In this document: piece by piece, positions 19,384-31,764 of the stretch
Layout of the letters: every line of letters starts with the position of its first letter
Numbering within the stretch: position 1 is the first letter of the stretch
NCBI RefSeq assembly: GCF_029168945.1
Contig: NC_083603.1
Location: forward strand, 20,894,001-20,958,000
DNA length: 64,000 bases
Origin: Cannabis sativa
Taxonomy: Eukaryota; Streptophyta; Magnoliopsida; Rosales; Cannabaceae
Reading direction: 5' to 3'
Notes under the pieces: model-generated
The model's input: only the letters and a program-made list of their open reading frames with translations
The model's database searches: none
Told to the model about the DNA's origin: nothing
Position numbers and translations under genes: made by a program

Positions 19384-21737
19384 TGTAACGCCCTAAATAA
19401 TTAGGCACGCTACCCAAAATGATTATGAAACCCTAATCCCCTAACCGGGATTAAAAATAGCGCAGAATTTAAACTTTTATATTAAGCAGACTGAAAATAA
19501 ACTTGTAATATATTTAAACTTTTCAAACATAGTTGGGATCCCAAAAATATTTACAAAATTATTACAAGCTTTCTTACTAGCCGACCTAAGCGGCAAAACA
19601 GAATACATAAGTCAACACTGCTAGACCCATAACCCGCTTGGTCTGAAGTGGCGTGAACATGTACATTCTTCGTCTGCTCCAGAAACTCATGGCTGATCAG
19701 CTATTGCTTTACCCTTTCCTGCACAGTAGAGCACCCGTGAGCCAAGCCCAGCAAGACAGTATAAATCATAACACATATATTAAGCTTATTCACATATATG
19801 TCTGTATAGCACAGACCTGATCACTATATCAACATGCCCATTTATGTCTACGTGGCGTAGACCTATGTGTTGCGCGCACACATCTAGTTAAATCTACGTG
19901 ACGTAGATCCACGTGTTGCTCTCACACGTCTAATTACATTAAGGCCTTAGAAGTGGTTCATCTCGGTTATGAATACCCAGTCCAACCTAATTATGCCTTG
20001 AGCGCATAATCCTTAAATTTCATTTCATTTAACATGGCATGGCATTATACACATATTCTACTAGGGTAATAACCCTGGGCTAACAGACCGTTCCTATTAG
20101 GGTAATAACCCTAATCCCGGTTACTAAACATACATGCATATCATATTCACATAAGCGCCACTGTGCATACTCTACGTGCAAACTACTGTCTTACCTGTTG
20201 TCCAGCTATAAAAAGGAGATTCCGAATCCCCGGGTGCTCCTGATCAGGTGCCGGTAATCCTAGTCACACAAATCCGGGATAATTCACACTTAGGGTTAAC
20301 CCCTGATTTTCAACTCATAAAAATTCAAACATGGCATTTATAACTCAGATAATCATACAGAGCTCGGAACGAGCTTTCCAACGATATAAAGAACTCCCGA
20401 ATCGGAGTTCGGATCACAAAGTTATGCATTTTTGAAAATTCAACACAAACTGCCCAAAAACACGAGGGCGGGTCGTGGCATGCTCCAGACCATGCCGCGG
20501 CACCTGGGAAAAATTCCCAGGTTCACTCAAAGGAGCGGGCCGCGGCATGCTCCAGAGCATGCCGCGGCATCTGGGTGCAGAACCCAGAAAACCAGCAAGC
20601 TCAACTCGAATTTTCAGCCCAAAACTCAATCTTTTCACTCCAATTTCTCAACCAAACTTTCAAATCAACAAGTAAGGTTGCTAGCAATTATTAGATGATC
20701 AAATAAACACATTTCATACATCAATTCTAGTAATAGGCTTCAAAAATCAGATTACCTAAAAATCACATAAACTCCCATTTTAAGCTCAAAAGCTAGAGTT
20801 CACAATTTTAGCTCCAACCACAATTCTCAGCAATCAAATAGCATAAATAACTGGAATTCAAACATGAAGAACACCCTAGATTCCATCCAAAGCTCAGCCA
20901 AACACAAACCCACACAATAAATCACAAGATTCAAGTATACACATGCTTAAATTCACACAAGAACACTCACATGCAACATCACAACACCATCAACCTATTC
21001 CATGCTTTTAATCCATAAAATTCACCAACAAAACTAATAAATCAAAGCTGTAAAACTACCTCAATATTAATCCAAAAGCAAGCTTAAGTTTCCACAACCA
21101 CAAAGCTTCAAATCCAAGCTCAAACACACAATTTCCACCAAAAAGATTTGGAAAACTCAAAGGGGGTTAGAGAGGGAGAGAGTTCGGGTGAGAGAGAGGT
21201 AAAACCAGAAAATTCATTCCCTTTTCTCTCAAAAAAATCAATTAAATCAAAGTAAATCCAAATATGGTCAAATGACCATTTTGCCCCTAGGGCTTATATA
21301 ACATACATATTCCTTTTTAAGGGCATAAATGCCATTTCACACTCAAATATTGCCAAATAAATTTCAGATTATCATATTATCAAATAAAATGCCAAATAAT
21401 CAATTCAATTTACATTTCGGGCCCGAACCCGGTTCGGCCCGAAATTCCCGAGTGTGACTATACCGCGCCAACCTGTCAGAACACACCTGAAAAGACAACA
21501 CAGGCATACTATATAATAATATAGTTCTATTAAGCACGTGATTAAATTAATCTCAACAATTTACCCTTCTCGGGTCATAATTACCAAAATGCCCCTGGCT
21601 CACCAACGGGGTCTTTAACATGTTAAATTTCATATAATTTCACATATATTGAACTATATAATAATATAATTCCTCAATTAACTCACAATTATCTAATTAG
21701 GGTTTTGCTAATCCTTTCCTTAATTCTGGGTATTACA
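19384..21737 (-). repeat. gypsy-1 3' LTR
   Basis: 2354 bp, running TGTAATACCC to GGGCGTTACA on the minus strand. A TATATAAG promoter box lies at about 21292-21302. It contains GC-rich hairpins at 20503-20521 and 20539-20568 within an AT-rich LTR. Almost identical to 26694-29047. Confidence 0.95.
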
Positions 21738-21755
21738 ATTACCCCCTCCTTATAG
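21738..21755 (-). other. gypsy-1 polypurine tract
   Basis: On the minus strand ATAAGGAGGGGGTAAT abuts the TGTAATACCC start of the 3' LTR, the position expected for plus-strand DNA priming. Confidence 0.85.
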
Positions 21756-21772
21756 AAATTTCGTCCCGAAAT

Positions 21773-22699
21773 TTACCTGAACAACTCCAGATATTTCTGC
21801 TGCATATCCGTCTCGAGCTCCCAGGTCGCCTCTTCTATTTTACTGTTCTTCCACAGTACTTTCACCAGTGCCACAGTCTTGCTTCTCAAGACTTTCTCTC
21901 TTTTATCAAGTATCTGCACTGGTTGTTCCTCGTATATTAAGTCCGGTTGTAATTCCAACGCTTCATAACTCAGAACATGGGACGAGTCTGAGACATACTT
22001 TCGAAGCATTGAAACATGAAACACATTATGTACAGCTGCCAGCGCTGGGGGCATAGCCAATCTGTACGCCACTTGCCCTATCCTCTCAAGGATTTCAAAA
22101 GGTCCAATGAACCTCGGGCTAAGTTTTCCTTTCTTCCCAAAGCGTTTTATGCCTTTTATCGGAGATATTCTGAGAAATACCATGTCTCCGACCTGAAAAT
22201 CAATGTCTCGACGCTTTGGATCGGCATAACTCTTTTGCCTACTCTGAGCCGCGAGCATTCGCGCTCTAATTTTGTCAACTGCCTCACTTGTTTTCTGAAC
22301 AGCTTCGGGACCCAAGAACTTTCTTTCACCCACTTCATCCCAGTGAATGGGCGATCTACATTTCCTTCCATACAAAAGTTCATAAGGAGCCATCCCGATT
22401 GTTGTCTGATAGCTGTTATTATAAGAAAACTCGATCAGGGGAAGGTACTTTACCCATGATCCTTCAAAGTCAAGCACGCATGCCCGTAGCATGTCTTCTA
22501 GAATCTGAATGGTCCTCTCGGATTGTCCATCCGTCTGAGGATGAAAAGCTGTGCTGAACTTTAACTGAGTTCCCATAGCTCGATGCAAACTTTCCCAGAA
22601 TCTTGATGTAAACTTCGGATCTCTATCCGACACAATGGACTTTGGGACACCATGCAGACGAACAATTTCTCTAACATATAACTCAAAGATATCGATCAA
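21773..22699 (-). CDS. gypsy-1 integrase C-terminal part (frameshifted)
   Basis: The continuation of the integrase in a different frame: [20 protein letters not shown] carries the second catalytic Asp, then [14 protein letters not shown] the catalytic Glu region. A GPY/F-like module ([19 protein letters not shown], about residues 207-225) and a chromo-like tail ending ATWELETDM follow. Comparison with gypsy-2 shows the two frames join around 22690, where one extra T in CTTTGAG explains the shift. The first Met (22699) is internal, not a real start. As it stands the element cannot make full-length integrase unless the ribosome shifts frame. Confidence 0.9.
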   Translation of the reverse strand: MIDIFELYVREIVRLHGVPKSIVSDRDPKFTSRFWESLHRAMGTQLKFSTAFHPQTDGQSERTIQILEDMLRACVLDFEGSWVKYLPLIEFSYNNSYQTTIGMAPYELLYGRKCRSPIHWDEVGERKFLGPEAVQKTSEAVDKIRARMLAAQSRQKSYADPKRRDIDFQVGDMVFLRISPIKGIKRFGKKGKLSPRFIGPFEILERIGQVAYRLAMPPALAAVHNVFHVSMLRKYVSDSSHVLSYEALELQPDLIYEEQPVQILDKREKVLRSKTVALVKVLWKNSKIEEATWELETDMQQKYLELFR

Positions 22700-25600
22700 T
22701 GGAGAAGTTCGTCCGAACAGGTAAAAAGTGGGCAGACTTTGTAAATCTGTCTACTATGACCCACACAGAGTCAAACTGTCCCGTGGTTCTAGGCATACCT
22801 ACCACGAAATCCATAGCTATATCTTCCCATTTCCATTCTGGTATTTTCAGCGGTTGCAGTAACCCTGCAGGTCGCTGTTGTTCAGCCTTCACTTGCTGAC
22901 ACGTAAGGCACTTTGCAACATACTCAGCGATGTCATTCATCATACTTGGCCACCAAAACATGGCTTTTAGGTCTTGGTACATCTTTGTCAACCCTGGATG
23001 AACTGAATAAGGAGTCGTGTGAGACTCATCCATGATCTCTTTCTTGATGTTCTCATCCATAGGCACACAAATTCGATTCCCAAATCTCAACATTCCTGTT
23101 TCATCCACTGAAAAATCACTAGCCTTCCCGGCCGAAACCCTAGCTCGGGTTTTTATCAATTCTGAATCCTGCTTTTGCACTTCTTTAATTCTCTCAAGAA
23201 GAGTGGATTGCAGGGTAATATTAGCCAATTGCCCCACAACCAACTCAATTTGAGCTCGAGTCATTTCATTTGCCAGTTGTTGAGAGATTTGCTTCATAGA
23301 ACTCAGCTGACTCTGACCTTTTCTACTCAGGGCATCAGCAACTACATTGGCTTTACCAGGATGATAAAGAATCTCACAATCATAATCTTTCACCAGTTCT
23401 AGCCAACGCCTCTGTCTCATATTCAAGTCTTTCTGGGTAAAGAAATACTTCAGACTTTTTTGATCAGTGTATATCTCACATTTCTCGCCATAAAGGTAAT
23501 GCCGCCAAATCTTTAGCGCAAATACCACTGCTGCGAGTTCTAAATCGTGAGTAGGGTACCTCTGTTCGTACTCCTTTAACTGCCGAGAAGCATAAGCTAT
23601 TACCCTCCCTGCCTGCATAAGCACACAGCCGAGACCCTGTCTCGAGGCGTCACAATATACCACAAATCTCTCCTTATTTGAAGGAAGAGTTAGTACAGGA
23701 GCGGTAATCAAGCGTTGCTTTAACTCCAGGAAACTTTTCTCACACCGATCAGTCCAAACAAATTTCTGATTCTTTCGAGTCAGCTCCGTTAAGGGTACAA
23801 CAATTTTAGAAAAACCCTCAACGAACCGACGGTAATAACCAGCCAAACCCCGAAAACTTCTAACCTCTGTAGCTGATTTCGGTGCTGGCCAATCCCGAAC
23901 AGCTTCAATCTTGGCCGGATCCACCATGATCCCATCTTTATCCACTATGTGCCCCAGGAATGAGACACGAGATAACCAGAACTCACACTTTTTAAATTTA
24001 GCATAAAGTTTGTGATCCCGTAACCGTTGCAAAACCGCTCTGAGATGCAATTCATGCTCTTCTTCCGTCTCAGAGTACACTAAAATGTCGTCAATAAACA
24101 CAATCACGAACCTATCCAGATAATCCTTAAACACCCGATTCATCAAATCCATGAATGCCGCCGGGGCATTAGTGAGTCCAAAAGACATCACAAGAAATTC
24201 ATAATGTCCATACCGAGTACGGAACGCAGTTTTCGGGATATCTTCCTCTCGAATTCTCACCTGATGATAGCCTGAGCGAAGATCGATCTTAGAAAAGACC
24301 GTCTTCCCCTTCAGTTGATCAAACAGATCATCAATTCGAGGTAAAGGATATTTGTTCTTAATGGTAAGCTTGTTCAACTCTCGGTAGTCAATACACATTC
24401 GCAGGGTTCCGTCTTTCTTCTTCACAAATAAAACCGGAGCACCCCAAGGTGAGTAGCTCGGTCTAATGAATCCCAGATTCAATAATTCTTGCAACTGTAT
24501 CTTCAATTCCTTCAACTCAGCTGGAGCCATTCGGTACGGTGCCTTAGACACTGGATCCACTCCTGGAGCCAGTTCAATAACAAATTCAATTTCCCGAACA
24601 GGTGGCAATCCCGGCAAATCTTCTGGAAAGACATCAAGGAACTCACATACCAATTTCATATCCTCAGGTCCTGATGTCACAGGTTGGCTAGTGTCCACTG
24701 CAGTGACTATGAACCCTAGACAACCTCTACCCATCAGGTCTTTAGCTTTCAACAACGATATTCTCGGTATGTGTGCCCCCTGAACTTTACCCACAAACAC
24801 CGCTGGGTTAGCACTCTCGGGTTCAAACACTACCATCTTCCGTTTACAGTCGATCATTGCTCCATACTTAGACAGAAAATCCATTCCCAGGATTATGTCA
24901 AAATCAGATAATTGCAGTTCAATTAGATTGGCGGTCAATTCGCAACCGTCAATCCAAAAAGACAAGGACCGAATCCACCTTGTGGATACTATCAGGTCTC
25001 CCGAGGGTAACAGGGTCCCAAACCCCGAAGCATAAATATCACATGGCTTATGCAAACTTTCTATCACTCTACTCGATACATACGAATGAGTAGCTCCAGA
25101 ATCAAATAACACAGTATAAGCACAACCATTAATAGATAACTGACCTGTCACAACTGACTGACTAGCATCAGCATCTGCCTGAGTTACAGTGAAAAGTCGC
25201 CCCGGGTTCTGAGCAACATTCTTCTTAAGCTCTTCTTTCTTAGCTTGGGGACAATCCTTGATAAAGTGGCCCACCACGCCGCACTGGAAACATGCCTTGG
25301 CTCGGCACTCACCAGGATGATGCTTCTTACATTTAGGGCATTCAGGGTATGACCGGAATGAGGACCCGCGGCCTTGACGGCCACCTCTGTTTCCCCAAAA
25401 CTTTCTATTACCTCCTGAAGCTCCGGAAGCTTCAGCCTTCCGCTTGTGCTCAGGGTTGCTACTGTCGATCCCCTTACTGAAATTACCACCAGCAGGAGGG
25501 TTTGATGCCATGGCGGCATCCTTTACAGCCTGCTCTTTCATCACTTGCTGCTCAGCCTCTTCAGCAATTAAGGCCAAATCTACCACCCTCTTATACAGGG

Positions 25601-26414
25601 TGTCATGGGATGTGGTAATTTTCAAGTCTCGACTGATTGTAGCATTCAGTCCTCGAACATACTTTTGTTTTCTGGTAAAATCGGTAGGCACCAAATCACC
25701 AGCAAATTTGGATAATCTGTCAAATTCCAGAGTATATTCAGCCACCGACATCTTCCCTTGAGTCAACTTCACAAAGTCTTCCTGGTGTGAAGTCCGTACA
25801 GCCACATTATAAAACTTTTCTTCAAAAAGTTTCTTAAACTCATCCCATGTCATCACACTGACATCTCGGGTTTGATTCACTATGTCCCACCAGACGGGGG
25901 CATGATCTTGAAACATAAAGGCCGCACAATTTACCCTCTCAGTTCCCGTCACCCCCATATTATCGAGGATCCGGGTAACAGTGCTCATCCACTGATCGGC
26001 CTTAATAATGTCGATACCTCCCAGAAAAACTGGAGGTTGCAGCTTCAAAAACCGCTCGAACACAGAGTCCCGATGCGGCATAACAAACCCTTGGTTACCC
26101 ACCACTGGCACAGGAGCTGGTGGTAACCCTTGATTAGCTGGAACAGCTTGTTGCCTCAAACGTTGCAACTCTTCTTCTTGACGGAGTATAACACTCCGCA
26201 TTTCATGAAACATCTGCTGCCAATCAGCAGGAGGATTAGCATTAACAGCCTCCGCATTATCCCCCGGATTTTGCGGAGGTGGAGGCGGTGCGGGTGGATC
26301 GGTTCGGGTAGCCCCGGGCTCTACTTGCTCGCCCTGTGGTCTGGATGATTGCGGAGGGTCCATTACTAGTACCCCTGAAATCAACAACCCCAGCGAGTTA
26401 AGCACCGATACCAC
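22683..26414 (-). CDS. gypsy-1 gag-pol polyprotein, main frame
   Basis: 1243 codons; the likelier start is the second Met at 26363 (MDPPQ, residue 18), since the first 17 residues are hydrophobic and unlike gag. Order: proline-rich N-terminus; Retrotrans_gag (about 115-270, with VWWD); zinc knuckle [14 protein letters not shown] (about 375-390); aspartic protease DSGATHS (about 438); RT with [18 protein letters not shown] and FIDDILVYS (about 650-830); RNase H with YCDAS (about 920) and [16 protein letters not shown]; integrase zinc finger with CLTCQQ (about 1172); start of the integrase core (MDFVVG..., [12 protein letters not shown]). It makes capsid and replication enzymes of virus-like particles. 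It ends prematurely in integrase; the rest is in another frame from 22699. Confidence 0.95.
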   Translation of the reverse strand: MVSVLNSLGLLISGVLVMDPPQSSRPQGEQVEPGATRTDPPAPPPPPQNPGDNAEAVNANPPADWQQMFHEMRSVILRQEEELQRLRQQAVPANQGLPPAPVPVVGNQGFVMPHRDSVFERFLKLQPPVFLGGIDIIKADQWMSTVTRILDNMGVTGTERVNCAAFMFQDHAPVWWDIVNQTRDVSVMTWDEFKKLFEEKFYNVAVRTSHQEDFVKLTQGKMSVAEYTLEFDRLSKFAGDLVPTDFTRKQKYVRGLNATISRDLKITTSHDTLYKRVVDLALIAEEAEQQVMKEQAVKDAAMASNPPAGGNFSKGIDSSNPEHKRKAEASGASGGNRKFWGNRGGRQGRGSSFRSYPECPKCKKHHPGECRAKACFQCGVVGHFIKDCPQAKKEELKKNVAQNPGRLFTVTQADADASQSVVTGQLSINGCAYTVLFDSGATHSYVSSRVIESLHKPCDIYASGFGTLLPSGDLIVSTRWIRSLSFWIDGCELTANLIELQLSDFDIILGMDFLSKYGAMIDCKRKMVVFEPESANPAVFVGKVQGAHIPRISLLKAKDLMGRGCLGFIVTAVDTSQPVTSGPEDMKLVCEFLDVFPEDLPGLPPVREIEFVIELAPGVDPVSKAPYRMAPAELKELKIQLQELLNLGFIRPSYSPWGAPVLFVKKKDGTLRMCIDYRELNKLTIKNKYPLPRIDDLFDQLKGKTVFSKIDLRSGYHQVRIREEDIPKTAFRTRYGHYEFLVMSFGLTNAPAAFMDLMNRVFKDYLDRFVIVFIDDILVYSETEEEHELHLRAVLQRLRDHKLYAKFKKCEFWLSRVSFLGHIVDKDGIMVDPAKIEAVRDWPAPKSATEVRSFRGLAGYYRRFVEGFSKIVVPLTELTRKNQKFVWTDRCEKSFLELKQRLITAPVLTLPSNKERFVVYCDASRQGLGCVLMQAGRVIAYASRQLKEYEQRYPTHDLELAAVVFALKIWRHYLYGEKCEIYTDQKSLKYFFTQKDLNMRQRRWLELVKDYDCEILYHPGKANVVADALSRKGQSQLSSMKQISQQLANEMTRAQIELVVGQLANITLQSTLLERIKEVQKQDSELIKTRARVSAGKASDFSVDETGMLRFGNRICVPMDENIKKEIMDESHTTPYSVHPGLTKMYQDLKAMFWWPSMMNDIAEYVAKCLTCQQVKAEQQRPAGLLQPLKIPEWKWEDIAMDFVVGMPRTTGQFDSVWVIVDRFTKSAHFLPVRTNFSIDRYL

Positions 26415-26675
26415 ACTTACGCACTTATTGCCTTAAACCCTAACTCATCTATTTACCTCATTCATATACACATAATAATTAACATTTGTAGCATGGCATC
26501 ACATAACACATACATATTCTAGATGCTTCCATACTGCCTAAAATGGAAAGCGGTAAACAGATGATCACACATAAAGTCAAGTATTTACTCTCAATACTTA
26601 CTGCACCATGAGTCGAGCTTATCTCTGACGACGAATGTACATGTTCGGCCGGTCTACAGGAAGTTTAAAAACCTT

Positions 26676-26690
26676 GGCGTTCTGATACCA
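26676..26690 (-). other. gypsy-1 primer-binding site
   Basis: On the minus strand TGGTATCAGAACGCC lies three bases inside the 5' LTR. The first ten bases match the initiator Met tRNA 3' end; the rest is partly diverged. Confidence 0.85.
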
Positions 26691-26693
26691 AAT

Positions 26694-29047
26694 TGTAACG
26701 CCCTAAATAATTAGGCACGCTACCCAAAATGATTATGAAACCCTAATCCCCTAACCGGGATTAAAAATAGCGCAAGATTTAAACTTTTATATTAAACAGA
26801 CTGAAAATAAACTTGTAATATATTTAAACTTTTCAAACATAGTTGGGATCCCAAAAATATTTACAAAATTATTACAAGCTTTCTTACTAGTCGACCTAAG
26901 CGGCAAAACAGAATACATAAGTCAACACTGCTAGACCCATAACCCGCTTGGTCTGAAGTGGCGTGAACATGTACATTCTTCGTCTGCTCCAGAAACTCAT
27001 GGCTGATCAGCTATTGCTTTACCCTTTCCTGCACAGTAGAGCACCCGTGAGCCAAGCCCAGCAAGACAGTATAAATCATAACACAAATATTAAGCTTATT
27101 CACATATATGTCTGTATAGCACAGACCTGATCACTATATCAACATGCCCATTTATGTCTACGTGGCGTAGACCTATGTGTTGCGCGCACACATCTAGTTA
27201 AATCTACGTGACGTAGATCCACGTGTTGCTCTCACACGTCTAATTACATTAAGGCCTTAGAAGTGGTTCATCTCGGTTATGAATACCCAGTCCAACCTAA
27301 TTATGCCTTGAGCGCATAATCCTTAAATTTCATTTCATTTAACATGGCATGGCATTATACACATATTCTACTAGGGTAATAACCCTGGGCTAACAGACCG
27401 TTCCTATTAGGGTAATAACCCTAATCCCGGTTACTAAACATACATGCATATCATATTCACATAAGCGCCACTGTGCATACTCTACGTGCAAACTACTGTC
27501 TTACCTGTTGTCCAGCTATAAAAAGGAGATTCCGAATCCCCGGGTGCTCCTGATCAGGTGCCGGTAATCCTAGTCACACAAATCCGGGATAATTCACACT
27601 TAGGGTTAACCCCTGATTTTCAACTCATAAAAATTCAAACATGGCATTTATAACTCAGATAATCATACAGAGCTCGGAACGAGCTTTCCAACGATATAAA
27701 GAACTCCCGAATCGGAGTTCGGATCACAAAGTTATGCATTTTTGAAAATTCAACACAAACTGCCCAAAAACACGAGGGCGGGTCGTGGCATGCTCCAGAC
27801 CATGCCGCGGCACCTGGGAAAAATTCCCAGGTTCACTCAAAGGAGCGGGCCGCGGCATGCTCCAGAGCATGCCGCGGCATCTGGGTGCAGAACCCAGAAA
27901 ACCAGCAAGCTCAACTCGAATTTTCAGCCCAAAACTCAATCTTTTCACTCCAATTTCTCAACCAAACTTTCAAATCAACAAGTAAGGTTGCTAGCAATTA
28001 TTAGATGATCAAATAAACACATTTCATACATCAATTCTAGTAATAGGCTTCAAAAATCAGATTACCTAAAAATCACATAAACTCCCATTTCAAGCTCAAA
28101 AGCTAGAGTTCACAATTTTAGCTCCAACCACAATTCTCAGCAATCAAATAGCATAAATAACTGGAATTCAAACATGAAGAACACCCTAGATTCCATCCAA
28201 AGCTCAGCCAAACACAAACCCACACAATAAATCACAAGATTCAAGTATACACATGCTTAAATTCACACAAGAACACTCACATGCAACATCACAACACCAT
28301 CAACCTATTCCATGCTTTTAATCCATAAAATTCAGCAACAAAACTAATAAATCAAAGCTGTAAAACTACCTCAATATTAATCCAAAAGCAAGCTTAAGTT
28401 TCCACAACCACAAAGCTTCAAATCCAAGCTCAAACACACAATTTCCACCAAAAAGATTTGGAAAACTCAAAGGGGGTTAGAGAGGGAGAGAGTTCGGGTG
28501 AGAGAGAGGTAAAACCAGAAAATTCATTCCCTTTTCTCTCAAAAAAATCAATTAAATCAAAGTAAATCCAAATATGGTCAAATGACCATTTTGCCCCTAG
28601 GGCTTATATAACATACATATTCCTTTTTAAGGGCATAAATGCCATTTCACACTCAAATATTGCCAAATAAATTTCAGATTATCATATTATCAAATAAAAT
28701 GCCAAATAATCAATTCAATTTACATTTCGGGCCCGAACCCGGTTCGGCCCGAAATTCCCGGGTGTGACTATACCGCGCCAACCTGTCAGAACACACCTGA
28801 AAAGACAACACAGGCATACTATATAATAATATAGTTCTATTAAGCACGTGATTAAATTAATCTCAACAATTTACCCTTCTCGGGTCATAATTACCAAAAT
28901 GCCCCTGGCTCACCAACGGGGTCTTTAACATGTTAAATTTCATATAATTTCACATATATTGAACTATATAATAATATAATTCCTCAATTAACTCACAATT
29001 ATCTAATTAGGGTTTTGCTAATCCTTTCCTTAATTCTGGGTATTACA
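26694..29047 (-). repeat. gypsy-1 5' LTR
   Basis: 2354 bp, same ends and length as the 3' LTR. The equivalent hairpin is at 27849-27878. In the minus orientation it drives transcription into the gag-pol gene. Confidence 0.95.
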
Positions 29048-29052
29048 ATTTT

Positions 29053-29226
29053 AATGCACTCATTTTTTTCACTAAAATAAGTATAAATAAAATAATAATA
29101 AGAGAGAAAAATAAAATAAGAAAATGTATTTACTCTACTCTAAAATCCGATATCCTTTTCATTTCATTTGGCCTCTATTTATAGTGTGCATATAACCCTC
29201 AGCTAATGAATATCGTGGCTTCAAGT
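29053..29226. other. AT-rich sequence between gypsy-1 and LINE
   Basis: Continuation of the pre-insertion sequence of 18798-19378. A CTATTTATAG motif at about 29174-29183 would be a TATA box on the minus strand, but no gene follows it within view. Confidence 0.45.
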
Positions 29227-29696
29227 AATGGAGAAATTCGGGTGGACAAGCTCTACAAATGGTGGGAGGTATTTGGCTCTTTTGAGCTAGGACAAGATAT
29301 GTATGCCCAAAACCAGTGGCAGTTTAGGCCTGCGCAGCTTTTCTGGTATAAACTTCTGTCTCCTTGCCAAACTTGGTTGGATGCTTGCTACCAAACATCA
29401 ATCGCTTTGAGTTAATATGATCCTGGAGAAATACTGCTCTCATTCCAACTTTTTGAGCAGCAAAACTCCAAAAAATGCCTCCTTGGTGGCCAGAGGCATT
29501 TGGATGACTCGGGATTTTATTAAGGATAACAGCAGTCTGGATCATCGGCAAAGACTCCAATGTCGAGTTCTAGAACTGTGAATGGTCGTATGGTGATAAT
29601 TGTATTATTGGCCCGGGGGATGTTAATCCAAGAATTGTTGGGGATTGTTCGGTCAATTACTTTTTTAACGACGGGGGCACTGTCTAGAAGACACAA

Positions 29697-29975
29697 GTGA
29701 TAATGGACATCTTCATGCTTGCTGCTGCAAGCAAGATCACCTCCTGTACAATCAGAGATCTCCCTAGCAAGGATTATCTTCTCTGGAAATCGGCCACTAA
29801 TGGTTCTTTTACTCTGAAGTCGGCCTATTATGATTTGATCAAGGGGCACTTTTCCACTAATAATACATGCACTACCCTATGGAAGTCCCCCCTACATGAA
29901 CGACTGAAGATGTTTCTGTGGAGAATTGTGAAAGATTGCCTCCCGTTTGGCTCTCGCTTGGCAGTGATCTTTAAC
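29697..29975 (+). pseudogene. LINE ORF2 zf-RVT segment
   Basis: The frame reads DYLLWKSATNGSFTLKSAYY and later LHERLKMFLWRIVKDCLP, the reverse-transcriptase zinc-binding (zf-RVT) signature of plant LINEs. The frame upstream (29240-29690) is broken by stops. The frame runs directly into the MITE at 29976 and stops there. Confidence 0.75.
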
Positions 29976-30472
29976 TAGGGGTGTTCATCAAACCGCTCAA
30001 ACCGCTCGCACCGCAAAAAAAATGCAGTTTGAAATTCCTTGTGATGCGGTCGCGGTTTGAATTTTTCCTAAACTGCGGGGTGCGGTGCGGTTTACGGTTT
30101 TGGATTGTTAATATGCGGTTTAAACCGCACCGCACCGCATATTATAAAAATCCCAATTTTTATATTTATTTAGGTCCAATATGTGAAGGCCCAACCTAAG
30201 CCCACTAATTATTGTATTGTATTGTTGAAACTTGAAACTTTTTCTTTTCATATTTATTTTCAAGCCTTAGGGTATTTTGACAAGTATTTCAAACTTTGTT
30301 GTATTTGTGATAGTTTAATTATTTAATGATAGTCCAAACCGCAAAAACTGGATAAACCACACCACACCGCACCATTTTTTGAGGTGCGGTTTTTGCAGTT
30401 TTTTAGTTTTGCAGTGCGGGTGCGGTTTGAGAAATTGAAAAAATTGCACCACCCGCATCGCGAACACCTCTA
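29976..30472. mobile_element. hAT-type non-autonomous element (MITE)
   Basis: 497 bp with ends TAGGGGTGTTC and GAACACCTCTA. The 8-bp target duplication is TCTTTAAC at 29968-29975 and TCTTTAAT at 30473-30480 (one mismatch). hAT elements make 8-bp duplications and often end in (T/C)AGGG. Both subterminal zones are packed with AAACCGC/GCGGTTT and GCACCGC motifs in both orientations. No coding capacity. Confidence 0.85.
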
Positions 30473-31276
30473 TCTTTAATAATCCAATTGGTAGTTGTGC
30501 CCTCTACGGCCTTGAAGAGAGTGACACCTGGGATCATTTTTTTCTCCTCCCCAGTTACTAATTTCCTCTGGCTTTCCAGCAGTTGGAAGATCCGCATTAG
30601 TGATTTCCCTCTTCACTCTGGTGTTGAGGTGGTAAATTGGATACTTAATCCTCCTTTAATTCAGGACAATGAAGAAGCTTTTGGGAAAACAAAGTTCTTG
30701 ATCTATGCTGCTAGTCTCTACCACAACCTCTGGATGTTCCGAAACAAAAACTACCACAATAATGAAAATTGGCCTATGCAGAATATGCTGAAGAAAGTTA
30801 ACGAGGATTTCCTTAGTCACTTGAGGATTTACTCTATGGGGCTTTCGACTCACTCTCATGATGATGGCTCTGGAATTCAAATAATTCGCTGGGGGCTCCC
30901 TAGGCCCGACCGGATCAGAGTAAACGTGGACTATGCAAACATAGATGGAATTGGTTCGGTGGGGGTCGTGGCCTTGGATGGTTACAGGGGTGTGTTGGCA
31001 CTGTATGTTTCCAACTTCAGTGCTTCCTCTGTTCTTCGGGGGGAACTGGAGGCTATCTCTTTAGGCTTGGCTGTGATCCAGAGATTGAGGCTCTGTGATG
31101 TGGATTTGATCTCTGACTGTGAAGCTCTTGTTTTGGCTATTAAGAAGCACCAATCTCCGGCTTGGAATGTCTCCTTTTCCTTTTCTCATGTCTTAAATTT
31201 GCTTTTGGATTTGGGTGTTAATTTTGTTTGGTTATCTCAGTCTTGTAACCATTTGGCCCATGTTTTGGCTAAATAG
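30473..31276 (+). pseudogene. LINE ORF2 C-terminus with RNase H domain
   Basis: The frame continues after the MITE (SCALYGLEESDTWDHFF in the first few codons, then shifted). From 30488 an open frame of 262 codons carries NLWMFRNKNYHNNENW and RIRVNVDYANIDGIGSVGVV (RVT_3-type RNase H start). It goes on to RGELEAISLGLAV, DVDLISDCEALVLAI and the closing SQSCNHLAHVLAK before TAG 31274-31276. Residues equivalent to D-E-D are visible in NVDYA, GELEA and SDCEA. The domain is complete, but the ORF2 it belongs to is truncated. Confidence 0.75.
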
Positions 31277-31400
31277 AACCTTTCTCAGTTGCGTCATGGT
31301 TTTTTGGATTTGTGGGAGGTGAGTCCCTTTGTACTCACTAATATCTTTGATTCTCTTTAATGAAGTTATTTCATGTCTTAGCAAAAAAAAATGGAGAAAT

Positions 31401-31764
31401 GCTCCAAAATTTAAGCAAAATGGTCATGTGGTGCTCTATCCTTTATTCATGCATCAAAGAGTGGGCGTGGAGGACGTATACATGATCTTTGTGCATTAGG
31501 TGGTGGGGTCCACTCGTATCAAGTTTGATGGAAGAGGTGGCTTCATGGACCACGCGCGCGTCAGTGTGTGATGGAGAAGAAAAACATGGTAAAAATTACT
31601 TAAAATATAGGAAAATTTTAAGAGTTTATTTTTTTATGACATAAATAAATAAAATTAAGTGGTTATGGATTTTTTTTGATTTTTTACATTTATATGGGTT
31701 TTTTTTTTTATGCTATATATTTGTAAAAAAAGATGGAAATCCCATATTTGTAAACAATAATAAG
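31401..31764. other. noncoding region after the LINE
   Basis: No gene. A slightly GC-richer block (31420-31600) contains GGTGGGGTCCACTCG and ACCACGCGCGCGTCAG but no open frame. It then becomes T/A-rich. Confidence 0.5.

Larger units (their letters stand above)
19384..29047 (-). mobile_element. complete Ty3/gypsy retrotransposon (gypsy-1)
   Basis: Two 2354-bp LTRs enclose a Met-tRNA primer site, gag-pol in order gag-PR-RT-RH-IN, and a polypurine tract. A perfect ATTTT target duplication lies outside (19379-19383 and 29048-29052). The IN C-terminus resembles Tekay/Del chromoviruses (about [15 protein letters not shown]... to the end), which is my best clade guess. The LTRs differ at about eight positions by eye, so insertion was recent. 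Coding is intact except for a 1-nt frameshift in integrase. Confidence 0.95.
29238..31389 (+). mobile_element. 5'-truncated LINE (L1-type) with RNase H
   Basis: It ends with a poly-A run at about 31383-31390. The direct repeat AATGGAGAAAT occurs at 29227-29237 and 31390-31400 and fits a LINE target duplication. It contains the zf-RVT and RNase H end of ORF2. A hAT-type MITE (29976-30472) split it afterwards. The RNase H region is open over a long distance, so it is younger than the LINE piece at 1.1-2.0 kb. Confidence 0.75.

Noticed and set aside
20414..20698. Overlapping frames on both strands in the gypsy-1 LTR, repeated at 27724-28008
   Set aside because: They arise from the GC-rich hairpin block, which lacks stops in several frames, and no protein family is matched.
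22016..22557. Plus-strand open frames opposite gypsy-1 integrase (also others at 22699-26348)
   Set aside because: They are antisense shadows of a well-supported gag-pol frame.
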